This document shows positions 9,253-16,967 of a stretch of 48,279 nucleotides of DNA, in pieces. This DNA is from Persephonella sp. (GTDB lineage Bacteria > Aquificota > Aquificia > Aquificales > Hydrogenothermaceae). The number at the start of each line of letters is the position of its first letter. Positions within the stretch are counted from its first letter, which is position 1. Where the stretch lies: assembly GCA_027028005.1 (NCBI GenBank), contig JALVKE010000321.1:1-48279 (forward strand), read 5' to 3'. The position numbers were made by a program, and so were the translations under genes. Below the pieces are notes generated by a model, which was not told the DNA's origin, did no database searches, and saw only the letters and a list, made by a program, of their open reading frames with translations.

Positions 9253-9820
9253 GAAAACATTTTATAAAACATTGATAACAATTCCTATAACAGGATTAAC
9301 TATAGCTTTAATAACAGGTTGCCAAATGCAGGCACAGGCTGGTTCCTCAAAAGAAGAGAAAGCTATATCTCCTCAAGAACTTTCATACAGAAAAGCTCCT
9401 CTTACTGTGAATACTGCACCTCCTCCAATAGAATTTCCTAAAGCTCCTCCAGGTAAAGCTAAAAGATTTGAAAGAGCTTATGAAAATGCTCCACCTTTAA
9501 TTCCTCATAGTGTGGAAGGACTACTTCCTATAACTAAGAACAATAACGCATGTTTAGGTTGCCATGATCCTAAAGTTGCAAAATCAGTAGGGGCAACTCC
9601 ACTACCACCAACTCACTTTATTGATTTCTTCCAACTTATAAAAGGGAAAGTTGTAAAACTTAATAAACTTGACCCTGCAAGATGGAACTGTGTTCAATGT
9701 CACGTTCCACAGGCAAATGCAAAACCACTTGTTAAAAACATCTTCAAACCAGAGTATAGACATCCAGAAACGAAGAAAAAATCTATATTCTATAAACAGA
9801 TTATGGAAGGGGTTTATTAA
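9245..9820 (+). CDS. napB: Diheme cytochrome c NapB, electron-transfer subunit of nitrate reductase
   Basis: NapB passes electrons from NapG to NapA. The 191-residue precursor has two CXXCH heme sites (CLGCH 103-107, CVQCH 149-153), and H88 and H124 are candidate distal ligands, as in the bis-His NapB family. The N-terminal segment ends in LITGC (C26), a good lipobox, so mature NapB may be a lipoprotein rather than soluble; most NapB proteins are soluble. Its stop and the napF start overlap by one base. The proline-rich stretch at 52-70 is typical of the NapB arm that wraps NapA. Confidence 0.93.
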   Translation: MLKKTFYKTLITIPITGLTIALITGCQMQAQAGSSKEEKAISPQELSYRKAPLTVNTAPPPIEFPKAPPGKAKRFERAYENAPPLIPHSVEGLLPITKNNNACLGCHDPKVAKSVGATPLPPTHFIDFFQLIKGKVVKLNKLDPARWNCVQCHVPQANAKPLVKNIFKPEYRHPETKKKSIFYKQIMEGVY

Positions 9821-10362
9821 TGTCCAAGAAAATGGACAGGAGGGGCTTTTTAAAAGCCCTTCCTTTTCTTCCAAAAGCAACATTAGAGGAGATAAAGGAA
9901 GAGAAAACAGAAGAAGTTAAAAAAGATATTATTAGGCCACCTTACAGTGGTGAAATATCGGATTTTTCAATTTGTAGAGAGTGTGAGGGTAGTTGTGTAC
10001 TAGCTTGTGAAGAAAAAATTCTTTTTAGAGATATAGATGGTTCTCCTTATGTTTCTTTTAATGGGAAAGGATGTACATTTTGTAAAAAATGTGCAGAAAG
10101 TTGTGAATTTGGTGTTTTATCTTTAGAAAAAGAAGAAGGAATAAACGTTGAAGTAGTAATAGATAAAAATAGATGTTTAGCCTGGAATGGCACCATGTGC
10201 TTTAGCTGTAAAGAACCTTGTTTAGAAAATGCCATTAAGTTTCAAGGTTTATTTAATCCTAAAGTTAGTCTAGATTTATGTACAGGTTGTGGATTTTGTT
10301 TATCTGTTTGTCCATCAGGAGCTATATATATAAAACCTAAAACAGAGGTAGATAATGGGTAG
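9820..10362 (+). CDS. napF: Ferredoxin-type protein NapF
   Basis: NapF is a ferredoxin-like protein thought to help load or mature NapA in the cytoplasm. The 180-residue protein holds four cysteine groups: C52/55/59/63, C85/88/91/95, a third group (119, 127/130/134) and C154/157/160/164. It begins MSKKMDRRGFLKALPFLPKA, a Tat-like twin-arginine start without a clear long hydrophobic core, as seen in other NapF proteins; export is uncertain. It overlaps napB by one base and napL by 8 bases. Position in the AGHBFLD order supports the name. Confidence 0.9.
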   Translation: MSKKMDRRGFLKALPFLPKATLEEIKEEKTEEVKKDIIRPPYSGEISDFSICRECEGSCVLACEEKILFRDIDGSPYVSFNGKGCTFCKKCAESCEFGVLSLEKEEGINVEVVIDKNRCLAWNGTMCFSCKEPCLENAIKFQGLFNPKVSLDLCTGCGFCLSVCPSGAIYIKPKTEVDNG

Positions 10363-11332
10363 AATTCTTATTTTTTTCTTTGTTATCTATATAAGTTTTG
10401 CCTCAGCTTTTGAAGCATCTTTAGAAAAGAAAGCTAAAGTATCTGGTGCTGTTTCAGATATGGTTTTTTATAAAGGAAAACTATTTGTAGCTACAGAAAG
10501 AAGTAAAGTTGATATTGTGGATCTACAGTCAGGACAGATTATAAAAAGTATTAAATATCCTTTTTTTGAAGATTTCATGGGAGAACTTCAACCTGCAAAA
10601 GTGTTTTCTTTAGATGTATCTCCTAATGGAAAAAACCTTATAACTGTTGTCCAAACTATTAGAGGTGGTAAAGATGTTTACCTTCTAGATTTAACAAAAG
10701 ATAACTCAAAACCTGTAAAGATTCTAACTAGGAAGTCCCATCTTCCAATTGTAAAGGTGAGATATGTAAATAACAACCAAGTAGTCTTTGGTTTAAGTGG
10801 GGATGAAGTGGTTCTATTTGATATACCACAAAAAAAGCAGGTTTATAGAATTTCTGTAGGAATGTCTTTTTTTTCAGACATGGCTCTTGATAATAATAGA
10901 AAGCTACTTGCTGTAGTTGATGAAAGTGGAGATACGCATATTGTTGATGTTAAAAAAGGAAAGCTTATCAGGGATATAGAAGAGATGAATAAAGATAAAG
11001 CCTTTAGTGTTGATATAAAGAACGATATTGTTATATCTGGAGGAAGAGATAAAAAGGCTACTGTTTTCAATCTTAAAACCAATAAAAAAAGAGAGTTTTT
11101 AGCTGATGATTTTATGGTTTTTTCTGTGGGATTATCACCTTCAGGAAAGATAGGAGCTTATGTTTACAATGATAAGTACGATGTTGCTATTATAGATACA
11201 GATCTTGGAGAAAAATTAGGTTTTTTAAAAGGTCACAAATCAACACCATCTCATATTCTTTTTTTAAGTGAAAATCAATTAGCTATAGGTTGTGATAATA
11301 AAGAAATATATGTATGGAGGATAAAACCATGA
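10355..11332 (+). CDS. napL: NapL, secreted beta-propeller-like protein of the nap cluster
   Basis: The 325-residue protein has a signal peptide (hydrophobic residues 4-18, cleavage near FASA) and then repeated propeller-like blades of the type DVSPNGK, LLAVVDESGDTHIVD and ISGGRDKKATVFNLK, ending in an IYVWRI blade. NapL proteins of this kind sit between napF and napD in Epsilonproteobacteria; their role is not settled, though an accessory part in periplasmic maturation or electron transfer is proposed. It overlaps napF by 8 bases and napD by 4. There is no CXXCH, so it is not a cytochrome. The name rests mainly on position and fold. Confidence 0.85.
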   Translation: MGRILIFFFVIYISFASAFEASLEKKAKVSGAVSDMVFYKGKLFVATERSKVDIVDLQSGQIIKSIKYPFFEDFMGELQPAKVFSLDVSPNGKNLITVVQTIRGGKDVYLLDLTKDNSKPVKILTRKSHLPIVKVRYVNNNQVVFGLSGDEVVLFDIPQKKQVYRISVGMSFFSDMALDNNRKLLAVVDESGDTHIVDVKKGKLIRDIEEMNKDKAFSVDIKNDIVISGGRDKKATVFNLKTNKKREFLADDFMVFSVGLSPSGKIGAYVYNDKYDVAIIDTDLGEKLGFLKGHKSTPSHILFLSENQLAIGCDNKEIYVWRIKP

Positions 11333-11682
11333 ATGTATCAAGTGTGTTAGTAACAACAAAACCAGAAGAAGTTGAGGAAGTAGTCAAGACATTAGAAGAA
11401 AGTGGACTATGTGATGTTTACTTCCACGACGATAAAGGAAGAATTATTATCGTTATAGAAGGAGAAGATGTTAATGAAGAAACATTTAAGCTTAGGGAAA
11501 TTCAAAGTTTACCTGGAGTTCTTACAGCAAATATGGTTTTTGCTTATTCAGAGGAAGAATGGGAATCTGCTGCAGAATACCTACAAAAACTTAGTAACGA
11601 AGTTCCAGAAGTTCTCAATGATGAAAATATCAGAGCAGAAAACATTGTCTATAAAGGGCATATAAAGGGTTATATAAGCTAA
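11329..11682 (+). CDS. napD: NapA signal-peptide chaperone NapD
   Basis: NapD binds the Tat signal of NapA in the cytoplasm and holds back export until the Mo cofactor is in place. The 117-residue protein matches the small ferredoxin-like NapD fold: NVSSVLVTTKPEEVEEVVKTL, a central strand (GRIIIVIEG) and the LPGVLTANMVFAYSEEE segment. I take the ATG at 11329, not an in-frame ATG at 11314, because GGAGG (11316-11320) stands eight bases before it and the ATGA overlap with the napL stop is typical coupling. It is the last nap gene; a gap of about 100 bases follows. Confidence 0.92.
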   Translation: MNVSSVLVTTKPEEVEEVVKTLEESGLCDVYFHDDKGRIIIVIEGEDVNEETFKLREIQSLPGVLTANMVFAYSEEEWESAAEYLQKLSNEVPEVLNDENIRAENIVYKGHIKGYIS

Positions 11683-11781
11683 AACTCTCTTTCTCTTTTT
11701 TTGAATTTTTTGACTTAAAACAATGCGAATATAGAAATCTGTTAATAACGTTATCTATAGAAGATCTAGTAGGGGTTTATT

Positions 11782-12318
11782 ATGGACAAAACATTCGATA
11801 TGTTTTGGGAAACAGAGGTTCCAGAAAATGAGCTTATTATCTCAAGAACAGATTTAAAAGGAATTATTACATATGTAAATGAAACATTTGCAAGGATTTC
11901 AGGATACAAGCCAGAGGAGTTAATAGGAAAACCTCATAATATTATCAGACATCCGGATATGCCAAAGGCTGTTTTTAAAGATCTATGGGAAACAATTCAG
12001 AAAGGGGAAACCTGGAGAGGATATATCAAGAATCTTAGAAAAGATAAAGGTTACTACTGGGTTTTTGCAGAGATCTCAGGAGTATACAAAAATGGAAAGC
12101 TTGTTGAGTATAAATCAATGAGATCTCCTGTTCCAAGAGAAAAAAAGATAGAGATGCAAAATCTATATGACAAAATGAGAGAAGAGGAAGGAGGACCTGT
12201 TAGAGTTGTTATGTATATACCAAAAAAAACATACGATAAATTAGAAGAGTTATCTAAGAAATTAAATATGGATGGAGAAAAAGTATTAGAAAAACTTTTA
12301 GAGGAAACAAATCTTTAG
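11782..12318 (+). CDS. Aer-type PAS protein with a C-terminal ribbon-helix-helix-like segment
   Basis: This 178-residue protein has no membrane segment. Residues 15-118 form a PAS domain of the Aer class (ITYVNETFARISGYKPEELIG, then IIRHPDMP and LRKDKGYYWVFAEIS). R56, H57 and D59 sit where Aer has its FAD-contacting residues, so a flavin redox sensor is likely. Residues 140-176 read strand (RVVMYIPK), helix (TYDKLEELSKKLN), helix (GEKVLEKLLEET), the pattern of a ribbon-helix-helix DNA-binding unit. It lies between nap and nir, 11 bases before the porin gene. I infer a one-component redox regulator; a chemotaxis-like adaptor is the alternative. Confidence 0.75.
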   Translation: MDKTFDMFWETEVPENELIISRTDLKGIITYVNETFARISGYKPEELIGKPHNIIRHPDMPKAVFKDLWETIQKGETWRGYIKNLRKDKGYYWVFAEISGVYKNGKLVEYKSMRSPVPREKKIEMQNLYDKMREEEGGPVRVVMYIPKKTYDKLEELSKKLNMDGEKVLEKLLEETNL

Positions 12319-12329
12319 GAGGCTTAGTC

Positions 12330-13625
12330 ATGAGAAAGTCTGTTTTTTCTTTAGGAGCAGCAGCAATTTTAATTGGTGGATCATTTCTTTTAACAGGTTC
12401 TACAAATAATGCATCAGCCCAAGATCTATTAGGAGTTTCTTTTATTGATAATGTAAAGCCATACTTAGAATTTAGGCCAAGATACGAGTATGTAGATGTT
12501 GATGGTAGTCCTAAAGATGCTGCAAATGCTTTAACAATTAGAACAAAAATAGGTGTTAAAATCGGAACAGTCCTTGGTATAAAAGGATTATCTGCTCAGC
12601 TTGAAGCGATAGATGTTTCAGCACTTATTGATGATTATTATCCACAAAAAAATGGATATGAAACAGTTCTTGATCCAGATAACACAAGATTAACGCAGGC
12701 TTTTATTGTTTATAACTATGGAAATTATGCGTTTGTAGCAGGTAGAAAATATGTGATCATTGATGATCATAGATTTATTGGTAACGTTAACTGGAGACAA
12801 ATGCCACAATCTTTAGGTGTTGTAGCAATAGCTGGTTCTCCTATTCAAAATCTTAACTTCTTACTAGCTGGAGTTTATGAAAGAAAAGGTATCATTGATA
12901 AACTAAACGTTGATTGGCATATGGATAAAATGCCAATTGTTTTAGATGTAAACTATAAAGTATCCCCTGCTCTTAAACTGAAAGGTTTTGCATATCTTTT
13001 AACAGATATACACAATACATATGGAGTAAAAGCTTCTGGAAAGATAGATTTCAACGGAATTAAATTCTCATATCTAGGAGAGTATGCAAAACAAACAGAT
13101 CCTTATGAGAATGATAATTTAGATAGAAAGCCAGATATAGATACAGATTACTACAGAATAAAAGTTGGTGCTGCTTACAGTGGATTCTTTGGAAATGTAA
13201 TGTACACATACTTTGGAGATGCAGATGGTAAAGATGCAGGATTTTCAACACCACTTGCTACTCTCCACAAATTTGATGGATGGGCAGATGTATTACTACC
13301 AGGAGCTGCAAAAGGTTTCTACTATGGATTAGATGAACTTTGTGTATCAGTGGGTTATAAAAATAAAGTTTTTGGAAAGTTTATGGTTGCATATTTAGAT
13401 TTTCAGGCTGATAAAGATCAAGGTGACTTAGGAAGCAAAGATATTGGTTCAGAAGTAGATGTTTTATATGCCAAGAAACTTACAAAAAGACTATCTTTCT
13501 TAGCAAAAGCTGCCTTTTACAATGCAGATAATGGATACTGTATAGGGGCTACATGCAATCCAACTACAGCTAAAGGAAGAAATGATGTAACAAAGTATTG
13601 GTTACAACTAGATTATAAATTTTAA
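12330..13625 (+). CDS. Outer-membrane porin-like beta-barrel protein
   Basis: The 431-residue protein has a signal peptide ending near NASAQ (residue 31), then alternating amphipathic strands throughout (YLEFRPRYEYV, AFVAGRKYV, SYLGEYAKQ, YWLQLDYKF) and ends in an aromatic residue (F), the usual beta-signal of outer-membrane barrels. The N-terminal strand pattern resembles alginate-export/OprD-like porins common in Epsilonproteobacteria and Aquificota. The gene is 11 bases after the PAS gene and 28 before nirS, so it probably belongs to the same transcript. A role in nitrite or nitrate uptake through the outer membrane is inferred from position alone. Confidence 0.8.
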   Translation: MRKSVFSLGAAAILIGGSFLLTGSTNNASAQDLLGVSFIDNVKPYLEFRPRYEYVDVDGSPKDAANALTIRTKIGVKIGTVLGIKGLSAQLEAIDVSALIDDYYPQKNGYETVLDPDNTRLTQAFIVYNYGNYAFVAGRKYVIIDDHRFIGNVNWRQMPQSLGVVAIAGSPIQNLNFLLAGVYERKGIIDKLNVDWHMDKMPIVLDVNYKVSPALKLKGFAYLLTDIHNTYGVKASGKIDFNGIKFSYLGEYAKQTDPYENDNLDRKPDIDTDYYRIKVGAAYSGFFGNVMYTYFGDADGKDAGFSTPLATLHKFDGWADVLLPGAAKGFYYGLDELCVSVGYKNKVFGKFMVAYLDFQADKDQGDLGSKDIGSEVDVLYAKKLTKRLSFLAKAAFYNADNGYCIGATCNPTTAKGRNDVTKYWLQLDYKF

Positions 13626-13653
13626 TTTATTTGTTTAAAAAAGGAGGTATGCC

Positions 13654-15291
13654 ATGAAAGTGGCAAAAAAATTAGTAACAGGTTTATTGGGCGCTGCTCT
13701 TGTATCTTTTTCAGCAGTAACAGTAGCTCAGGCATCAGATGATGTTCCTAAACTAACAAAAGAAGAGATGCAAAAAGCTTCTAGAATTTACTTTGACAGA
13801 TGTGCTGGATGTCACGGAATGCTTAGAAAAGGGGCTACAGGTCCTGCTCTTACTCCAGAGAATTTGAAAAAACAAGGATTGAATATTCCTGCCATTGAAG
13901 CCTTTATCTACAATGGAACACCAGGTGGAATGCCTGACTGGGGTAAACAGGGGGTCTTAACAAAAGATGAAATTCATCTATTAGCTAAATTTTTACTAAA
14001 TCCACCACCACCACCACCATTATTATCGTGGAAACAGATTAATGATTCGTGGAAAGTATATGTTCCTGTTGGCAAAAGACCTACAAAACCAGCAAATCCT
14101 CATTGGAAAAACTTCTTTGGTGTTATTTTAAGGGATGTAGGTAAAGTAGCAGTTATAGATGGAACAAATAAAAAACTGTTAAATATTGTTAATACAGGTT
14201 TTGCTGTACATATTTTAAGAACTTCTAAGTCTGGAAGATATCTTTACTCAATTGGTAGAGATGGTAAAGCTACAGTTATTGACTTGTGGATGAAAAAACC
14301 TGATAAAGTAGCAGAAGTTAAAGTATGCTACGATGCTCGTTCTATAGATACAAGTAAGTATCACGGATACGAAGACAAATATGCTGTTGTAGGTTGTTAC
14401 TGGCCACCATCTTTTGTGATACTTGATGGAAAAACATTAAAACCAATTACAAGACATGCAACAAGTGACTACTATTACGATACAAAAGACTTTGTTAGAG
14501 AAGCTCGTGTAGCATCTATAGTGGCATCTCACTATGATCCATTATGGGTTTTAAACATAAAAGAAGCAGGACAAGTTTGGCTTGTTGACTACTCTAAAGT
14601 TGATAAAGGAACTATTTCTATAGATATGATAGATGCTGAAAGATATTTACACGATGGTGGATGGGATCTATCTAAAAGATACTTCCTTGTTGCTGCTAAT
14701 ATGAGAAACAAGGTTGTTGTTGTTGATACAAAAGAAAAGAAACTTGAGGCCATTGTTAAAGTGGGAACAAAACCACATCCAGGAAGAGGTGCAAACATAG
14801 ATCATCCTAAATATGGTCCTATCTGGTGTACAGGGCATATTGGAGAAAATAGAATAGCATGTATAGGAACAGATCCTAAAAATCATCCACAGTATGCCTG
14901 GAAAGTTGTTAAATGGATAGAGTTACCTGGAGTTGGTGGAGGAAACCTTTTCGTAAAAACAAATCCTCATTCAAAATGGCTCCTTGCTGATAGACCTTTA
15001 AATCCTGATAAGGACTTACAAAGAAGTATATTTGTTTATGATAAGAACACATTTAAGCTTGTGAAAACATTAAAAGTTCCTAGTGATATTCCTGGAAGAG
15101 CTGTTCACGAAGAGTATAACAAAGATGGTTCTGAGTTCTGGATTTCTGTTTGGGGTAGAAAAGATCAACCTACAGCTATCCTAATTTATGATGATAAAAC
15201 TCTTAAACTTAAAAATGTTATTAGAGGAGATTGGGTAAGAACTCCTACAGGTAAATTTAACGTTTACAACACAATGAAGGATATCTATTAA
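13654..15291 (+). CDS. nirS: Cytochrome cd1 nitrite reductase NirS
   Basis: NirS reduces nitrite to nitric oxide in the periplasm. The 545-residue precursor has a Sec signal (cleavage near AQA, residue 27). Its cytochrome c domain holds heme site C50-C53-H54 with M93 as likely sixth ligand, followed by a polyproline hinge (117-122). The eight-bladed d1 propeller follows. H186 in TGFAVHI aligns with the d1 heme proximal ligand. H333 (LHDGGWD) and H384 (ANIDHPKYG) match the two catalytic distal histidines, and the TPTGKFNVYNT C-terminus is diagnostic. A full active site is present, so this is the true reductase. Its TAA overlaps the next ATG. Confidence 0.97.
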   Translation: MKVAKKLVTGLLGAALVSFSAVTVAQASDDVPKLTKEEMQKASRIYFDRCAGCHGMLRKGATGPALTPENLKKQGLNIPAIEAFIYNGTPGGMPDWGKQGVLTKDEIHLLAKFLLNPPPPPPLLSWKQINDSWKVYVPVGKRPTKPANPHWKNFFGVILRDVGKVAVIDGTNKKLLNIVNTGFAVHILRTSKSGRYLYSIGRDGKATVIDLWMKKPDKVAEVKVCYDARSIDTSKYHGYEDKYAVVGCYWPPSFVILDGKTLKPITRHATSDYYYDTKDFVREARVASIVASHYDPLWVLNIKEAGQVWLVDYSKVDKGTISIDMIDAERYLHDGGWDLSKRYFLVAANMRNKVVVVDTKEKKLEAIVKVGTKPHPGRGANIDHPKYGPIWCTGHIGENRIACIGTDPKNHPQYAWKVVKWIELPGVGGGNLFVKTNPHSKWLLADRPLNPDKDLQRSIFVYDKNTFKLVKTLKVPSDIPGRAVHEEYNKDGSEFWISVWGRKDQPTAILIYDDKTLKLKNVIRGDWVRTPTGKFNVYNTMKDIY

Positions 15292-16967
15292 TGAAAAGAA
15301 TAAGTAGCCTGCTGCTGCTTGTCCCGTTGGTTGTGTTTTCTCCCATGGCTCATGGGGAAAACAAGGGAAGCCAGCTGTACCAAAAATACTGTGCAAGCTG
15401 CCACGGCATTGACAGGACAGGTACAGTGGCTCCCCCTCTTTTTCCATTATTTTTAAGAAAATATTCTGAAAAAAAACTGATTAATATCATTAAAAATGGT
15501 CTTCCTGCTACACAGATGCCAGCTTTTAAAGACCTGTCGGAAGACCAGATTAAATCTATTATCTCTTTTATAAAAACCCCTGCAAATGTTCAGTGGTCTG
15601 AAAAAAAAATCAAAAAATCTATCGTTTTAGAAAAGCAAAAACCTAAAAAACTTCCAATAAAAGATGTAAAGAACATTGTCGCTGTTGTTGAGAGAGGACA
15701 TCAGAAAGTCTGGATAATGGAAGGATTAGATATTTTAGACAAGTTTGAATTTAAAAATGTCCATGGAGGGCTTAAGTTTTCACCATCAGGATGGAAGATA
15801 TTTATTCCATCAAGGGATGGGTGGATAGGAAGATACGATATAGATAAAGGCTCTTTCTATGGAAAGGTTAGAGCATGTGTTTACCTAAGAAATATATCCC
15901 TTGATAGAACAGGAAAGTATATTCTTGCTTCCTGCTGGCTTCCTAAATCTATTGTAATTCTTGATAGTGAAAGTTTTAGTCCTTTGAAAGTAATAAAGCA
16001 AGAAGGATTAGTTTCTGCTGTTTATGGACTTTATTCAAAAGATCAAGCAATTTTCACCTATAGAGATAAAGCAAAGATAGGGTTTTTAGATACAAAAACT
16101 TTCAAGATTACTTACAAAAATATTCCTGAGGCTTATGAGGACTTTTTTATTGATCCATTTGAAGAGTATGTGATAGGAAGTTCAAGAAAAGGAACAAGGC
16201 TTTCTGTTTATAGTCTTTCAGAAAACAAAGAAGTTTTTTCCTCAAAAATGGAGGGAATGCCCCATCTTGCCTCTGCATCAATATGGTATAAAAAAGGGAA
16301 ATTTTACTTTGCTACGCCCCATATCACAAAACCTTTTGTTACAGTATGGAACCTGTATAACTGGAAATTTGTTAAAAAAGTAGATATAGGAGGAAACGGA
16401 TTTTTCGTCCGTACCCATCCAACAACCCCTTACCTTTGGACAGACAACGGAAAAGATAAAATTGTTCTTATAAACAGAGATGATTTTTCAGTAAAAACTA
16501 TAGAAACCAAGAAAGGTAAAAGGGTTATCCATACAGAGTTTAACGGAGATGGAAATCTGGCTTATGTCAGTCTTTATAATAAAGATGGAGACCTTCTTAT
16601 CTACGACAGCATAACCCTTAAACTTTTAAAGGATATACCTGCAAGCATTCCTATTGGAAAGTACAATATTGTAAACAAATCAAGAAAGTATCAGCCAGTA
16701 TTACTTGGAAAACAGGTTTTTATGGAAAAATGCTGGGGATGTCATCATCAAACTCAAGAGGCATTTGCACCATCTTTTAGATGGATAGTAAACCACAGAA
16801 AACCGGAAGAAATAGCAGCCCAGATAGCAAATCCTGAAGTTATGTATAAAAAACTTGGCTACAAAAGAAACGCTATGCCTAAGTTGAATCTTTCATCTTA
16901 TGAGTTAAGGGCTATCTTGTCTTATATGATGCAATTTAAGGATAAGAAAGATGCTGAGAATAACTGA
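15291..16967 (+). CDS. nirN: NirN-like d1 protein with an additional C-terminal cytochrome c domain
   Basis: The 558-residue precursor has a signal peptide (to about residue 22), a cytochrome c domain (C34-C37-H38, M76), a d1-type propeller (about 125-460, with H158 and the MPHLASAS segment around H325), and then a second cytochrome c domain (CWGCHH 481-486, candidate ligand M529). NirN removes hydrogen from dihydro-heme d1 in the last step of heme d1 synthesis. It normally has about 490 residues and no C-terminal heme. The catalytic HDGGWD and HPKYG motifs of NirS are absent, so it is not a second reductase. The extra domain may stand in for NirC, the electron acceptor. The first 130 bases are unusually GC-rich. 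Confidence 0.85.
   Translation: MKRISSLLLLVPLVVFSPMAHGENKGSQLYQKYCASCHGIDRTGTVAPPLFPLFLRKYSEKKLINIIKNGLPATQMPAFKDLSEDQIKSIISFIKTPANVQWSEKKIKKSIVLEKQKPKKLPIKDVKNIVAVVERGHQKVWIMEGLDILDKFEFKNVHGGLKFSPSGWKIFIPSRDGWIGRYDIDKGSFYGKVRACVYLRNISLDRTGKYILASCWLPKSIVILDSESFSPLKVIKQEGLVSAVYGLYSKDQAIFTYRDKAKIGFLDTKTFKITYKNIPEAYEDFFIDPFEEYVIGSSRKGTRLSVYSLSENKEVFSSKMEGMPHLASASIWYKKGKFYFATPHITKPFVTVWNLYNWKFVKKVDIGGNGFFVRTHPTTPYLWTDNGKDKIVLINRDDFSVKTIETKKGKRVIHTEFNGDGNLAYVSLYNKDGDLLIYDSITLKLLKDIPASIPIGKYNIVNKSRKYQPVLLGKQVFMEKCWGCHHQTQEAFAPSFRWIVNHRKPEEIAAQIANPEVMYKKLGYKRNAMPKLNLSSYELRAILSYMMQFKDKKDAENN
15293..15435. other. GC-rich patch at the start of the nirN-like gene
   Basis: The stretch 15301-15420 contains 62 G or C in 120 bases (31 in each line of 60), about 52 percent, against roughly a third in the surrounding genes. 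From 15421 the composition falls back quickly. It covers the signal peptide and first heme site, and its codons (CTG, GTC, CCG, GGC, TGC) differ sharply from those of nirS just upstream. This may be a junction of recombination or transfer, or selection on RNA structure at this start. Confidence 0.7.

Noticed and set aside
12755-12772. TGATCATTGATGATCA palindromic motif
   Set aside because: It lies inside the porin coding sequence and is explained by its codons; no promoter is nearby.
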